Shown here piece after piece: positions 61,667 through 61,834 of a stretch of DNA of 61,834 nt. The position numbers and the translations under genes were made by a program. Source of the stretch: an uncultured Thiotrichaceae bacterium (GTDB lineage Bacteria; Pseudomonadota; Gammaproteobacteria; Thiotrichales; Thiotrichaceae). Position 1 is the stretch's first letter. Every line of letters starts with the position of its first letter. Location: contig CALAMO010000036.1 of the NCBI GenBank assembly GCA_937925855.1, positions 1-61,834 on the forward strand, given 5' to 3'. The notes below the pieces were generated by a model that was not told where the DNA came from, did no database searches, and saw only the letters and a program-made list of their open reading frames with translations.

Positions 61667-61834
61667 TTGCAGCCTTCTCGAAACAAAGGTTTCGAGCGCA
61701 TATTAACAAGTAAGCCAGAAAAACTTGTGTGGGTGCTTGTAGATTGATGCGGACGCATTAAGAAAGCAAGTGACCCTAACACCTAAGTTAATTCAAAACG
61801 TTAACGTAGATAAGTTGGGAATCGCTCTTTCGAT
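61667..61834 (+). other. rRNA leader (pre-16S), continuing beyond the window
   Basis: The leader has an 8-bp hairpin CTCGAAAC/GTTTCGAG (61677-61696), the stretch GAAAAACTTGTGTGGGTGCT typical of gammaproteobacterial pre-16S leaders, and a boxA-like GCTCTTT (61824-61830). The 16S gene itself is not yet reached. The part from the aroA stop (61344) to about 61480 shows nothing that I can identify. Confidence 0.65.

Overview
The window is a 61.8-kb chromosomal stretch of a gammaproteobacterium that oxidises reduced sulfur. The call rests on gene content. It carries a complete reverse-type sulfite oxidation module (ATP sulfurylase sat, and the APS reductase genes aprM, aprB and aprA) and a full-length, Tat-exported soxB. 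These sit among ordinary gammaproteobacterial housekeeping clusters: mrdA-rodA-rlpA-dacA-ybeD-lipB, lpoA-yraN next to rsmI, and pcm-rhodanese-tolC. A member of the Thiotrichales (Thiothrix, Leucothrix or a relative) is a reasonable guess, but this is inference. I see no CRISPR array, transposase, prophage, tRNA or complete rRNA gene.

Layout. 1-3.1 kb: 3' part of recC. 3.2-5.6 kb: L-idonate dehydrogenase diverging from a gluconokinase that contains a 15-bp tandem repeat, then a HAD phosphatase. 5.7-10.9 kb: rppH, hemL, an exported trypsin-like protease coupled to an FHA-domain membrane protein, and a DUF4198 protein. 10.9-15.4 kb: an orphan sensor kinase, then an exported-protein locus (fasciclin lipoprotein, tiny lipoprotein, DUF4331 protein) that diverges from a DUF7282 protein across a perfect 22-bp inverted repeat. 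15.7-25 kb: rsmE, argA, yraN, lpoA, rsmI, a DUF2058 gene, adk, ppa, a small unknown gene, a cpdA-like phosphodiesterase and a MazG-like pyrophosphatase.

25-32.4 kb is the sulfur locus. sat reads leftward and aprM-aprB-aprA reads rightward from a 420-bp divergent region. Four further small genes follow in the same direction: an unknown 117-residue protein, a SlyD-like prolyl isomerase, a TPR protein and a 53-residue protein. The first clear terminator lies after the last of them. Sulfite made in the cell would be oxidised through APS to sulfate with ATP formed by Sat; AprM is the likely link to the membrane. SoxB (48.6-50.5 kb) is the periplasmic thiosulfate part, and no other sox gene is in the window.

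32.7-39.1 kb: cell elongation and wall genes, then lipoate synthesis. 39.2-43.2 kb: hemJ, a TlpA-like thioredoxin, argC, a DUF6776 gene, a bactofilin and erpA. 43.3-48.6 kb: a subtilase with a GlyGly-CTERM-like tail, tail to tail with an unusual tolC, then rhodanese, pcm and a Kazal-like lipoprotein. 50.7-52.9 kb: a HupE/UreJ-type membrane protein and a TauD-type dioxygenase. 53-59.9 kb: a polyol (mannitol/sorbitol-type) ABC transporter, its polyol dehydrogenase and a LacI-type regulator, so the organism probably also uses sugar alcohols. 60-61.3 kb: aroA. The last 330 bases hold tandem rRNA promoters and a leader, so a 16S gene should begin just beyond the right edge.
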